A stretch of 27,385 nt of DNA from Chromera velia (taxonomy: Eukaryota > Sar > Chromeraceae). The stretch lies in assembly GCA_018398765.1 (NCBI GenBank), contig JAHBMJ010001206.1:1-27385 (forward strand), given 5' to 3'. A program made the translations under genes and the position numbers. Positions 1 through 8,671 of this stretch are shown one piece after another. The notes below the pieces were generated by a model. That model saw nothing but the letters and a program-made list of their open reading frames with translations. It did not search any database and was not told the DNA's origin. Every line of letters begins with the position of its first letter. The first letter of the stretch is position 1.

Positions 1-412
1 ACCCCGGAGCAAGCTAGCACCCCTTCCATCACCCTAAACTGAAACTGGCTAAAATCTCGAGTTGGGTCTTCACGCCGGATTTGAGGCCGGCCGACCATGG
101 CCGACCGCCATCACCCCCGGCGTCTATAGGCGACCCCTCTATGAGGGTTGGCGAGCGGCGGGGAGCATGAAATCTCGGAGACCCCCCGGCCCCCCCTCAG
201 GAGACCCGCGGGCGGCGGGGAGGTTTTGTTCTCTAGGAGGCCACACTGTAGGTATACCTAAGCTTCACCCCTAACTTTTCTTACATCCTTTTACACTATA
301 TATTATATTCCAAGTTATAAAATTAAAACTAGCAGATGAAACACATTCTGGAGTGTTATGTTGGGCTATTCTCAAGCTCTAGTTCAACTTCAGTCTTGAG
401 AAATGTCAGTCC
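1..412. other. Non-coding stretch, no gene recognised
   Basis: The first 250 bases are GC-rich, with C and G runs around 180-215, and then turn AT-rich from about 270. The one plus-strand open frame here (62-274) has no recognisable domain and an Arg/Pro/Gly composition that follows the GC bias, so I do not call it a gene. A short perfect inverted pair (TTCTCAAG / CTTGAGAA) lies at about 369-404, just outside the foldback element. Confidence 0.5.
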
Positions 413-1030
413 AAAGTCGTGTCGCCAGGTTCTGTTAAGCTTGTTGCCTGTTAGGCTCTGTTGGGCCTTTCATCAGTTGCATAACAGGTCATGAAGCCCA
501 ACAGTGCCCAACAGAGCCTAACAAGGTCCTTTCCCTTCTCTACAAGCTTGTCTTACATGCCAGGTCCACGTATCAAAGCATATGAATACAACAGACACCA
601 TTCAAGACATTCAGTGCTGTACATTGGTGCAGTATAAGCCTGAAACTCTTCATAAAACGTTCATAATATACCAAAGAAAATTGAGACAAACCTGCACACA
701 CAATATTATTCAGAGAGGGGACTGTTTGGAAGAAAATGGATATGGGCTGAGAGGGAAAAGACGGCTGGTGCTGCTGCTTCCGGGTCCTCTCTGGCGACCT
801 GGGCTGACTGCTAGAACACCAACAGTGTTTTATATTGTTTTAGTATTCTTTCAGATCATTCTTATCATCATGATTATGCGTGTTATGTATGTTGGGAGTG
901 TTTGTTGGGCTGTTGGGCCATATTGGGCTTTCTTGTTGGGCGTGTTGGGCGCCCAACAACTTCCTAGCAAGGTGAAGCCCAACAGTACAACAAGCCCAAC
1001 AGCCCAACAAAACCTGACGACACGAAGTTT
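413..1030. repeat. Foldback/MITE-like element with GCCCAACA motifs
   Basis: Bases 413-436 are an imperfect inverted copy of 1006-1030 (core AACAGAACCTGGCGACACGA against AACAAAACCTGACGACACGA). Inside there are two further hairpins. One pairs GTTAGGCTCTGTTGGGC near 450-466 with its complement near 505-522. The other centres on GTTGGGCGCCCAAC near 949 and is flanked by several GTTGGGC / GCCCAAC copies. A nested palindromic structure with no coding content suits a non-autonomous foldback or MITE-type element. No convincing target duplication was found and the outer limits are approximate. The open frames on both strands here are by-products of the inverted structure. Confidence 0.5.
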
Positions 1031-1666
1031 TTCATAAAAATGAATGCATGTTTCTAGCCTAACATAAAAACTAATGTTACTGTCATATTTTTTGTAATTT
1101 ATAGTTTTTGGTTTTTTATGAAACTTTTTGCATAACATTCCTAGATTTTTGTCTGTTTTTCTTTAAAGTCAGGGGTTATGATCTACCTATATGTAGAGTA
1201 CGGCCCCCTAGTTTTGTTCTCCAAAACCCCCCCCCCCCNTATCGCCCCCAGCGTCCCCCCCCAAAAACCGACGTACCTAGCAACCTTGGCTGGGGCGCTC
1301 TGCCACCCGTCAATCGGACCTCACACACGGAAGACCTACTTAGGCACCTTCCACAAACAGCTTCGTCGCCCTCGAAGGCTCTTATGAGACCTACCTAGCT
1401 CTTCCCAGCCGGTTGCATCACCGTTTACTTCGGGGGTACAGTAAAGGTAGCAGTCTTTCACACGCTTTCACAGTGGTCTTCACTGTCTGTCGAGGAGAAG
1501 ACCATGCCATCTCCTGCCGTCTCTGACCATCTCCAGCCATCTATGTGAAGCAAAGCTATCCAGCCAGCCCATAAACATCCCGAAAACTCTCTTTGAATTG
1601 TACACCGACGTCTCTATGTTAGCCCTCTATAGGTTTAGGAGAGTCTGCAGGTGACCGTATTATGCA
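1031..1666. other. Non-coding left flank of the LTR element
   Basis: No gene is recognised. The stretch holds an AT-rich patch (1031-1190), a C-run with one ambiguous base at 1239 and a second C-run near 1253-1262. GC-balanced sequence then runs up to the 5' LTR. The short open frames around 1108-1398 cross the ambiguous base and have no domain. Confidence 0.5.
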
Positions 1667-2220
1667 TGTGAAAAGTGTGTGCGCGATGCGAGTGAGAATG
1701 CGTGCATCACGAGCAAGCGGCGCCCTATCAATCCGGACGCGCGATGAAGCATGGCTAAGCATGGCGGACCAGGGTACGTATGCAGGCAGACTGAATTGAA
1801 GAACATGCTTGAAAGGCTGACTTGATTGAGAGAGCTTACTTCAATGTGGAGTGTGACATATCGAGCGTAGCTAGCTAAGCGCTGATCACTTCGTAAATGA
1901 CTGAGTGACAGTGATTGTTAGCTGTGGCAGGTCGGAATTTTTGTGTGTCTTTGAGTTGATCGTGTCAATGTTGACTTGATTTGGGCCTCTCGAGTTTGAG
2001 TGTGACAGGAAGGCAGTATGGATTCAAAGGCCATGCGCACGCGTAGGAAATATTCTTTTATTGACAGTCACTAGATTGATTTGAACAGGTGGAAGCTGAT
2101 GACTCTTCCCTGGTTGGACAGACTCCTTCTATAAGTTGATGAATGGATGTGAGGTGATTCAGTTATATTGCCGTCTCCTCCAGTTATATAGTAGGACAGC
2201 TAGCATCACACTTTTCTGTG
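1667..2220 (+). repeat. 5' LTR of the copia element
   Basis: It begins TGTGAAAAGTGTG and ends CACACTTTTCTGTG, so its ends form an imperfect inverted pair. It aligns along its whole length with 10827-11370, at roughly 90-93% identity by eye. The largest difference is a 10-bp segment near 1750-1760 that the 3' copy lacks. Nearly all substitutions are transitions. The exact 3' limit (2218-2220) is uncertain because the LTR lacks a clean terminal CA. Confidence 0.92.
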
Positions 2221-2236
2221 GTGCTCCCAGACGCTT
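2219..2236 (+). promoter_or_regulatory. Candidate tRNA primer-binding site
   Basis: TGGTGCTCCCAGACGC directly abuts the 5' LTR end and starts with TGG, the complement of a tRNA CCA end. This is where the minus-strand primer site of an LTR retrotransposon should lie. The tRNA could not be identified from memory, and the first two bases overlap the possible LTR end. Confidence 0.45.
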
Positions 2237-2309
2237 GAGACAATTTTTATTGAGCTGGTCACCTTTCATCCTTCCCTTTCTCTCCTTGTTTGATCTGTCT
2301 GTGTAAAAA

Positions 2310-2794
2310 ATGGCAGAGCCAAGGGGTCTCCGACAGTATTTTCCCCTGTTGGGGGCCACTGATTCAATCCTTTCCTGGAAGATCACAGTCCAAGAGATGA
2401 AGATGACTGACCCTGCGTGGTTTGGCTTGATCCAAGCAAAAAGACTGCATCTTGAGCCCTCTCAGGTTTTGAATGTAGTCAAGGCTGTCAAACATGTGCA
2501 TTTGGCAGTCCTTAGTGTGTTCATGCAACGTAGTGTAGGTGCTTTCAACCTGGAGGACAACGAGGAAGGGGGAGAGGGGGAGGGAGCTGCAGGAGAAGGA
2601 GTGGGAGACGACAATGAGGCGGAGCCAGTGCTCGATGACCTCGGTCCTCCCGAGGTGGAACCAGCAAGGGTCAACTACCCCCTCTTCAGGAGAGAGGTGT
2701 AGGCGGCGGTGGACTGGGCCTTTGGAATCGAGGATGTGGATATGAAAGATGCCATCACCGCAAAGTACGACGCCTTTTACAAGAGGAGGGGAGC
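2310..2794 (+). pseudogene. gag N-terminal part, interrupted
   Basis: The frame opens at ATG 2310 (MAEPRGLRQYFPLLGATD) about 90 bases after the 5' LTR, with Trp and hydrophobic positions (ILSWKITVQEM) like the start of copia gag proteins. A Glu/Gly-rich acidic linker follows (residues about 75-115). A TAG stop lies at 2700-2702, but coding-like sequence continues in the same frame (AAVDWAFGIEDVDMKDAI) up to the inserted TIR element at 2795. The frame resumes in the same phase at 6258. Gag would form the virus-like particle of the element in the cytoplasm. The assignment rests mainly on position and on the zinc knuckle downstream. Confidence 0.7.
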
Positions 2795-2841
2795 AACTGA
2801 CTGTACTGATAATTGAAACTTTTGTACTAGAAAGTGACTTT
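2795..2841 (+). repeat. Left terminal inverted repeat of the nested element
   Basis: It starts AACTGACTGTACTGATAATT and ends in GTGACTTT. Its reverse complement matches 6209-6255 apart from a few transitions. It lies directly next to the left GAGC target copy. Confidence 0.88.
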
Positions 2842-3189
2842 TAATTTTCTATATATCACACTAAATTTTATATAAAAAACTAAGTCTTTAAAACACTTAA
2901 AATGATTCTATTTATTGTTTCTTACCTGCATGAAAGTATGAATAACTTTTAAAGATAAGGTTTAATGGGTTTGTGGTGTGTATGTTGGAAATTGTTGGAC
3001 GTGAGCTAGGACATGAGTGAAGTAAAAGAGTTATAGTATGTTGATATGTTGGGGAGTGATTGCAGACTCTGCAAGTATGTGACAATGCGCAGTGTAATGC
3101 ACAAACAAGCTAACTTTTACTTTTAATAGAATACGCCAAATCCGCACACTGATGTAAAGAGGGAACACACAGCGGGCAACTCCCATGAA

Positions 3190-4480
3190 AGGTAAGAATG
3201 AATGGCCGCAAACAGATCTGCCGATTTGGCACCCATAGAAAGCAGTTCAACCAAACAAATGTTGAGCACTATGACCGTACAAGAGGTAAATGCTTAGCTT
3301 CTGAAAGCCTGATTGATCCATAGCCTCTAGCCAGAGGGCCTTGCCCACGACCGGCCATCATAGCGTTCTTGTTTTTTCCTAGGTTTTTTCTGGGTGAGGC
3401 CCGGCACTGGCTATTGGGTCTTAGTCTACCTAGGAGCCCTACCTCCAAATTTTTATCTAGATTCTCATGCAAACAAGAGCTGCGCCTCACTCCCATAACT
3501 TCAGATCATCCAAGATTACCAGCCATAATGCTTTCTTACGAAACTTAAGCACCGACAAACGGTCCTCCAAGAAAGGCTCAGTCTGACCTGCAGCACAGAT
3601 ATGTAAAAATTCATAAAGTGGCTCATCTTTTGGCCACCCAAAGCTGGCCCCCTCATCCAGAAAGCCTTTCCAGCTCCTCATCTAGAGCTTGTTAGAGCGC
3701 ACGCAGGGAAGGGATTCAATGGAAGCTTTACTGGGGCAACTTCGTACTAGACTTCGTAGGCCCCTTTGCATGGAGACGGGCCGTGCCCTTCGTGATAGAA
3801 GATCAAAATTGCCCTCTCAGGGCAACCAGTAGAGTGAATGTCATAAACTCAAGAAAAACCAAAGAAGCTAATCCTCTGGGCTTTCGATAAAGCCTACTTT
3901 CATCGCTGGAGAGCAAGTCTGTGTGATGGGAGAGAGGCGGCACCAGGTCGTGCTCTGATCGACTTGAAACATTCGACGGAAAGCCGATTTTTGGAGCCAA
4001 TTTTAGATCAGCCAACCATGTGACGGCCCCGGAAGGCAAGCTACGCGTTGTGGGCCAGGGCCCAGCCAGCCACCAAGACCAAAAAGCACTTCCCGGCTGC
4101 GCGCTGACCCATTAAAATGCCGATCTAAAAAATTCTCAGTCAGGTCTTCAGAAAGTTCTCCTCCAGTCAGAAAGTTAGGTCAACAGAATAGGCCTCTATC
4201 CACAAAATCTCGTTGTTAAGCATTCCATTAGATTATATTGGAAGGCTTGACAACGACGAAATCATGTTCAGCTTGTTATTCCAGAACCTCATTTTTGGAG
4301 GGGTTACAGATTCCGGAGTTTCGTCCCCCTCCGGTATCTGTGTTGGCTGGACACCTCTAGTTGCTCGTGGGAGTGGTTGCCTTGGTGCAAAGGAGTTGTA
4401 TAACAACTAGAAGCGTTGCCAGACTGGTTTGGATCACTCAATCAGGTCAGTTCGTTTTGTGTTGTTCCACCAGCAATAAG
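3190..4480. other. Interior of the nested element without recognisable gene
   Basis: Several open frames of 60-80 codons occur on both strands (for example 3269-3496 and 3803-4039 minus, 4213-4410 plus). None carries a motif I recognise, and none is much longer than chance in sequence of this composition. I see no DDE-type transposase, helicase or zinc finger. Confidence 0.5.
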
Positions 4481-4485
4481 GGGGG

Positions 4486-4586
4486 GTGTCTAGGAGTGTT
4501 TCCTAGACACATTTTGGACACAAACCTGTAGAGCAGATCAGACTCCCCCCCTTCACTAGGGGTATGAAACTCTGTTGTTTCGTACC
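4486..4586 (+). other. Two adjacent stem-loops in the nested element
   Basis: GTGTCTAGGA (4486-4495) and TCCTAGACAC (4501-4510) form a perfect 10-bp stem with a 5-base loop. About 50 bases on, GGTATGAAAC (4561-4570) and GTTTCGTACC (4577-4586) form a second 10-bp stem with one T-G wobble, extendable by about 3 bp. A looser outer pairing (TTCACTAGGG with CCCAGTGAGG) may enclose the second stem. The function is unknown. Confidence 0.5.
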
Positions 4587-4994
4587 TCTGCGAGAGGGTC
4601 CACCCCCCCCTCCCAGTGAGGGAATTCAAAAAATCTTGTTTGCAGAGATGAGCCTTCTTGGTGCATGCAGAAGGCTTTGTACGATGTTTATAAGTGTTTC
4701 TGTGTGGTTGCAACCTGGCCATTGTGGTTGTTAAGCGACTGACCGGTCTGCCCTCGGTAAGGCAAAAAACTGCCGTCTCCCTTTGCGTGTGTTGCTCACC
4801 CCTTCCCCCCTTTTCTGCTCTTTGCAGGTCGTTGGTCTCATTTGGGAGATGTTTGTTCTGGGCCCCAGGCTTTTTTCAACTCCTTTAAAGGTAGGTCTTT
4901 ACATCTTCGTTGCGGCTGCAGTCTTCAGACTGCGAAAGGGAGCAGTGCCCATATGTGCTGAGCCTGTGTTTTTTTCTACCGGCCTGACTGCCTC

Positions 4995-5712
4995 CGAAAT
5001 TTCACCCTTCTTGCCTGCTTGACTGCCCTCTAGCTTTCGGCCTTTCTGTCTGGCTAAATGCCTTCCCAATTTTGGCCTTTCCACCCGCCCTATTGCCTTT
5101 CTAATTTCAGCCTTTGCCGCGCTCCCAATTTTGGTCTTCCTGCCTACCCGATTGCCTTCCCAATTTCAGCCTTCTTGCCTGCCTGACTGCCTTCCAGAGT
5201 TTTGCATTCCTGCCATGCTGACTGCTTTCCGATTTCGGCCTTCTTGCCTGCCTAACTGCCCTCCAAATTTCGGTCTTTCTGTCTGTTTTAATGCTTTCCA
5301 AATTTTGGCCTTTCTGTCTACCTGACTGACTTCGCAATTTCGGCCTTCCTGCCTGTCCGGTTGCCTTCCCAATTTCGGCTTTCCTGCCTGCCTGATTGCC
5401 TTCCCTATTTCAGCCTTCCTTCCCGCCCAAGTTTCCTCCTAACGCTTCCTAATTTCGGTTATCCTGCTTGCCCGATAGCCTTCCCAATTTTGTTCTTCCT
5501 GCTGGCCCGACTGTCTTCCCAAGTTCGGCCTTCTTGTGTGTCTGACTGCCTCCCAGAGTTCATTCTTTCTGCCTACATGCCTACCTTCCAATTTCGGTCT
5601 TCTTGGCGGCTTGACTGCCTTCCAATTTCGGCCTTCCTGCCCGCTTGATTGCTTTCCCGATTTCGGCCTTCCTGCCCATCTGATTGCTTTCCCAATTTCG
5701 GTCTTCCTACTT
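4995..5712. repeat. 35-bp minisatellite, about 20 diverged copies
   Basis: A unit of about 35 bases (consensus near CCTGCCTGACTGCCTTCC followed by CAATTTCGGCCTT) repeats head to tail. For example, TTTCGG or its variant begins at 5233, 5268, 5303 and 5338, exactly 35 apart. Because 35 is not a multiple of three, each open frame reads the unit in rotating phases. This yields the repetitive Arg/Gln/Lys/Gly-rich or Leu/Pro/Phe/Cys-rich frames seen on both strands, which are not genes. Confidence 0.9.
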
Positions 5713-6208
5713 TCATGTATCATTCTGATGTAAATTAAAGATACAGGTTATGTTTGTATGCATGCTTTTATAATATGTATTCTGGCGAGTTGCTGATTCG
5801 CCTGACTTTCTGTTTGTATGCACGTATTTCTGCAGGTGGCGTTCACGGGTATGCATGTTTGATATATACTGAGATGCCCCCTCCCCCCTACCCCTGACAC
5901 GCCCGCCGTTGAGCAGTGCTTCATATGAATTGAAAATAAAACAGTTATGATCATGAGAAGAAATGCTTCAATCGGATCGATTCAGAGCTATTCAGATGCA
6001 TTTCTTATTATATTTTCGTTTTAGCGTTAATTTACGATGATAAGTACCAGACAATTTATGGTTTTAAAAAAATATATACTCTATATATTTTTTTTTATTT
6101 CATTTTTTAAACATCTTACTAAGCCTAAATAGTCTTAAATAAATTATGAAAATCAATTAGTTTAAAGGTTAAACTATCTATTTTATTGTTTTAAAAACTA
6201 AATTTTTC

Positions 6209-6255
6209 AAAGTCACTTTCCAGTATAAAAGTTTCAATTGTCAGTACAGTCAGTT
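6209..6255 (-). repeat. Right terminal inverted repeat of the nested element
   Basis: It ends GTCAGTACAGTCAGTT, which is followed directly by the second GAGC target copy at 6256-6259. It is the inverted partner of 2795-2841. Confidence 0.88.
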
Positions 6256-6257
6256 GA

Positions 6258-7077
6258 GCTTTCGCCACCAACCTCTCACTCATAGCCACTGAGTGGAGGA
6301 ACCTGAAGGCGCAGGCTATCCAGTTCGGTGTGAAGATCCTGAAGAAGAAGAAGAAGGTGGAGTACCTCATGAAAGCTGTCCCCCTTGAGTTGCAGACGAT
6401 CTTGAAGATCACCCTCAAACAGGAACAGCACTAGGAACAGCACGACCCCGAGGCGATCTTGCGTAAGATCAAGGAGCTTGCATCTGCAGCTGAGAATTCC
6501 CTTATACAGGTGCTGGCTAGGAAGAAGCCCAGTAAGCAGGTGACTCGTTAGGGGCTTGAGATTGCCCTGTTTGCAGGACCTGGGGAGATCGGGCCTCGGG
6601 TGCCTGGTGGCCTTCGTGGTCGAGGTCGTGGAATGTTGTGGACATGGACGTGGCAACGGCCGCGGCAGAGGAGGTAGACACGGGGGTGGTGCCAGTGGGC
6701 ACAGTTCTGGCAGTGCTAATGAGCAGCCGTCTAGTAGCAGCTTTCGAAGAGGAGGACAAGCAAGGAGAGGCAGAGGTAGACTCTGAGGTGGTGGTCGTGG
6801 AGGTTCTCAGTCCGGGCAAGGGAGCTTGGGTTCGACCTTCAAGGGGAAGTGTCATAACTGCAAGCAGTATGGACATAAGCAAGCAGATTGTCCGGACTTG
6901 CAGCAGTTGGGTGACAGAGTGGGCATGGTTGCCGACAGGCAGGGTACGGAGGTGTAGACAGCGACGTTTAGTCGAGATGATCAGCGAGTGGACATCGTCG
7001 ATGGCCGTGCTGCTGGTACGAGAGAGACTGCCTGGATGATGCAGGTGGGTTGACCTACAAGGTCTACCCAGAGAGAG
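6258..7077 (+). pseudogene. gag C-terminal part with CCHC zinc knuckle
   Basis: Directly after the nested element the gag frame resumes in the original phase (FATNLSLIATEWRNLKAQ) and is Lys/Leu/Glu-rich and helical. TAG stops fall at 6432 and 6549. Near 6600 a frame change leads into an Arg/Gly-rich stretch and then the zinc knuckle CHNCKQYGHKQADC (6850-6891), a C-X2-C-X4-H-X4-C nucleic-acid-binding motif of retroelement nucleocapsids. Further stops are TGA 6784, TAG 6955 and TGA 7051. The knuckle frame runs on into the protease. In an intact element this part would bind the genomic RNA. Confidence 0.85.
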
Positions 7078-7735
7078 TTCTGGGAGTCCAACATTGCCTA
7101 CCTCGACACTGGAGCTTCGAGATCCATCTTCCCTGAGTACTACCGTAAGTACATCATCTGGAGCGAGGAGATCTGATTCAACCGAGAGATCAACCAGGCC
7201 AAGACGGGAGTGAAGCTGAAGGTCCAATGGCATGAAGATGCTCTCTTCCATTTCCCTTTCACTGAGAAGCAGACGGGTCTGTGCATGCCTGTACATCACA
7301 GAGCGTATCTCGTGAGAGACAGAGAGGATGGGTCTCCGTCAGTGGAACCGCTCCTTCGACCCCACAAGCTGGTTCTGATGGAGACGGCTGCCGAGTCGTG
7401 GTTTGTAATCATCGATGCCGTCTCTGGCAAGCTGAAAGAGTTCCGCATTGACTGCTCCAGAGGAGATTCGTCCTACAACATTCCATATGTTGTCATGCAG
7501 AGCGCCAAACGAGTGTACACCTCCCCGTACCAACTGTCTGCCGTCTCTTACGAGACTGCAATGATGTGGCACCGCCGTCTCCTACACTGTGGCGAAGAGC
7601 AGTTGGTAAGCACGTTGAAGGAGAATGGTTTGGTGGCCTGGAGAGACGTCCTTGACAAGGTCTGGAAGAACTGTGACTTCTGCGAGCAGAGGAACGCTGT
7701 GAGATCTACACCACCGAGAAGCCGACACCGGCGTG
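7078..7735 (+). pseudogene. copia protease and pre-integrase (HHCC) region
   Basis: YLDTGASRSIF contains the DTGA signature (7105-7116) of a retropepsin-type aspartic protease, which cuts the Gag-Pol polyprotein. A TGA lies at 7174. The same frame then stays open from 7210 to 7755 and ends in the GAG-pre-integrase zinc-binding region: MWHRRLLHCGEEQL supplies the two His (7570 and about 7585), and CDFCEQRNA supplies the two Cys (near 7672-7683). This HHCC finger normally precedes the integrase core. The frame is lost near 7730, where integrase continues in the +1 frame. Confidence 0.85.
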
Positions 7736-8671
7736 ATGGGGAAGAAGTTTGGTGAGGAGTGGTGGTGGGACCTGATGTTCATGAAGGAGGTAGGGCACGG
7801 AGGCGTACACATCATCAGCGTCCTCATCAAGCTCTTGCATCAATAGTGGAGCCTTCGTGTGCTGAAGACCAAGGACGAGGCCGACTAGCAGCTACTTCAT
7901 CTGATCATTGCCGAGCAGATCATCTCCAAGATCATCCGATCTGACAACGACACCGTGCTCAAGCTTGGCAAGACCAAGCAACTGGCTGCAGCTGAGTACA
8001 ACATCTACCTTGAGCCGTCTCCTCCACATTGCTCAAAGTCCCATGGAGCAGTGGAGGTTGCGAACAGGGAGATTAGGACGATGCTGAGGACTGTACTTAA
8101 GGAGATTGGCTGTGACGCCTACGTGTGGCCTGTTCTCATCCCTGGCATTGAGCAGACGTACAATGTGATCTTTGCTCCCCTGATAGGTGTGAGCCCATGG
8201 TTTGGCCGTTTTTAGTCCCCCCCCCCTTTTGTTCTCCGTTTTGGAGACCCTAATATCGTTTTCAAGCCCCCTTCTGCTGACAAGTCTCTCTCTTCTCTTG
8301 GTGTGGAGGGAGTGTTCATTGACACAGTGAACAAGACTTTGTGTGAGGTGTTGTATTACCCTCCGGAGACAGAGAGATGGACTGTCTGCAAGCTGCACCC
8401 CATTGTCCCGAAGCCAGTGCATCGGGGGGTGGAGGAAGCATGGCTGGGCAGAACAGCGCGACGCATAAGCAGAGGGAATTATGGGGTTGGAGTGGGGGGT
8501 GGCACTGAGGATAGAGAGAAGAACAAGTATGGCTACAACTACTACGAGGACATGGACTACAAGTTTGAGGAGATTCCAGAACCGATGGTGCCTCTCATGT
8601 CAGTCGAGGAGGTTTCCCTGTTCGTAGCGCTCTTGCAGAGATCGATGGAGTGCTGCAGCCCGTGCAGCTGA
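7736..8671 (+). pseudogene. copia integrase, interrupted by three TAG codons
   Basis: One frame carries the whole integrase core. The candidate catalytic triad is Asp at 7769 (WWWDLMFM), Asp at 7943 (RSDND) and Glu at 8054 (HGAVEVANREI). The last two are about 36 residues apart, close to the usual DD35E. The C-terminal region follows (PFVLRFGDPNIVF, then GVFIDTV), like the copia LRxFG...FlGY segment. The only breaks in frame are TAG at 7844, 7886 and 8213, and the frame ends at TGA 8669. The enzyme would insert the cDNA into chromosomes. RT-proximal sequence begins in another frame near 8650. Confidence 0.85.

Larger units (their letters stand above)
2795..6255. mobile_element. Nested TIR DNA transposon, probably non-autonomous
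   Basis: The ends are inverted copies: AACTGACTGTACTGATAATT at 2795 matches the reverse complement of the sequence ending at 6255. The repeat extends about 47 bp with three or four mismatches before the sequences diverge. The flanks are GAGC at 2791-2794 and GAGC at 6256-6259, a 4-bp target-site duplication. The insert sits inside copia gag. The 3461 bp hold AT-rich subterminal zones, two stem-loops near 4486-4586 and a 35-bp minisatellite (about 4995-5712). No transposase domain was recognised in any frame. Four-base duplications are known for Sola, Ginger and some Academ superfamilies, and for TTAA-specific piggyBac and Kolobok; the family here cannot be decided from the ends alone. Confidence 0.88.

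Noticed and set aside
2219-2242. Naming the primer tRNA
   Set aside because: The matched 3' end does not fit the conserved T-arm positions well enough to identify a tRNA by eye.
4899-5723. Repetitive frames on both strands (Arg/Gln/Lys-rich minus, Phe/Leu/Pro-rich plus)
   Set aside because: They are translations of the 35-bp minisatellite in rotating phase, are mirrored on both strands and have no conserved start.
2795-6255. Treating the insert as part of the copia element (for example an extra ORF)
   Set aside because: Inverted ends, the GAGC duplication and the in-phase gag junction show a separate insertion.
6517-7299. 260-codon minus-strand frame
   Set aside because: It lies opposite copia gag/protease, which has a zinc knuckle and DTGA motif on the plus strand.
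7844-8215. UAG read as a sense codon
   Set aside because: Not rejected outright, but the transition-rich LTR divergence, extra TGA stops and frame changes make simple decay the better explanation.
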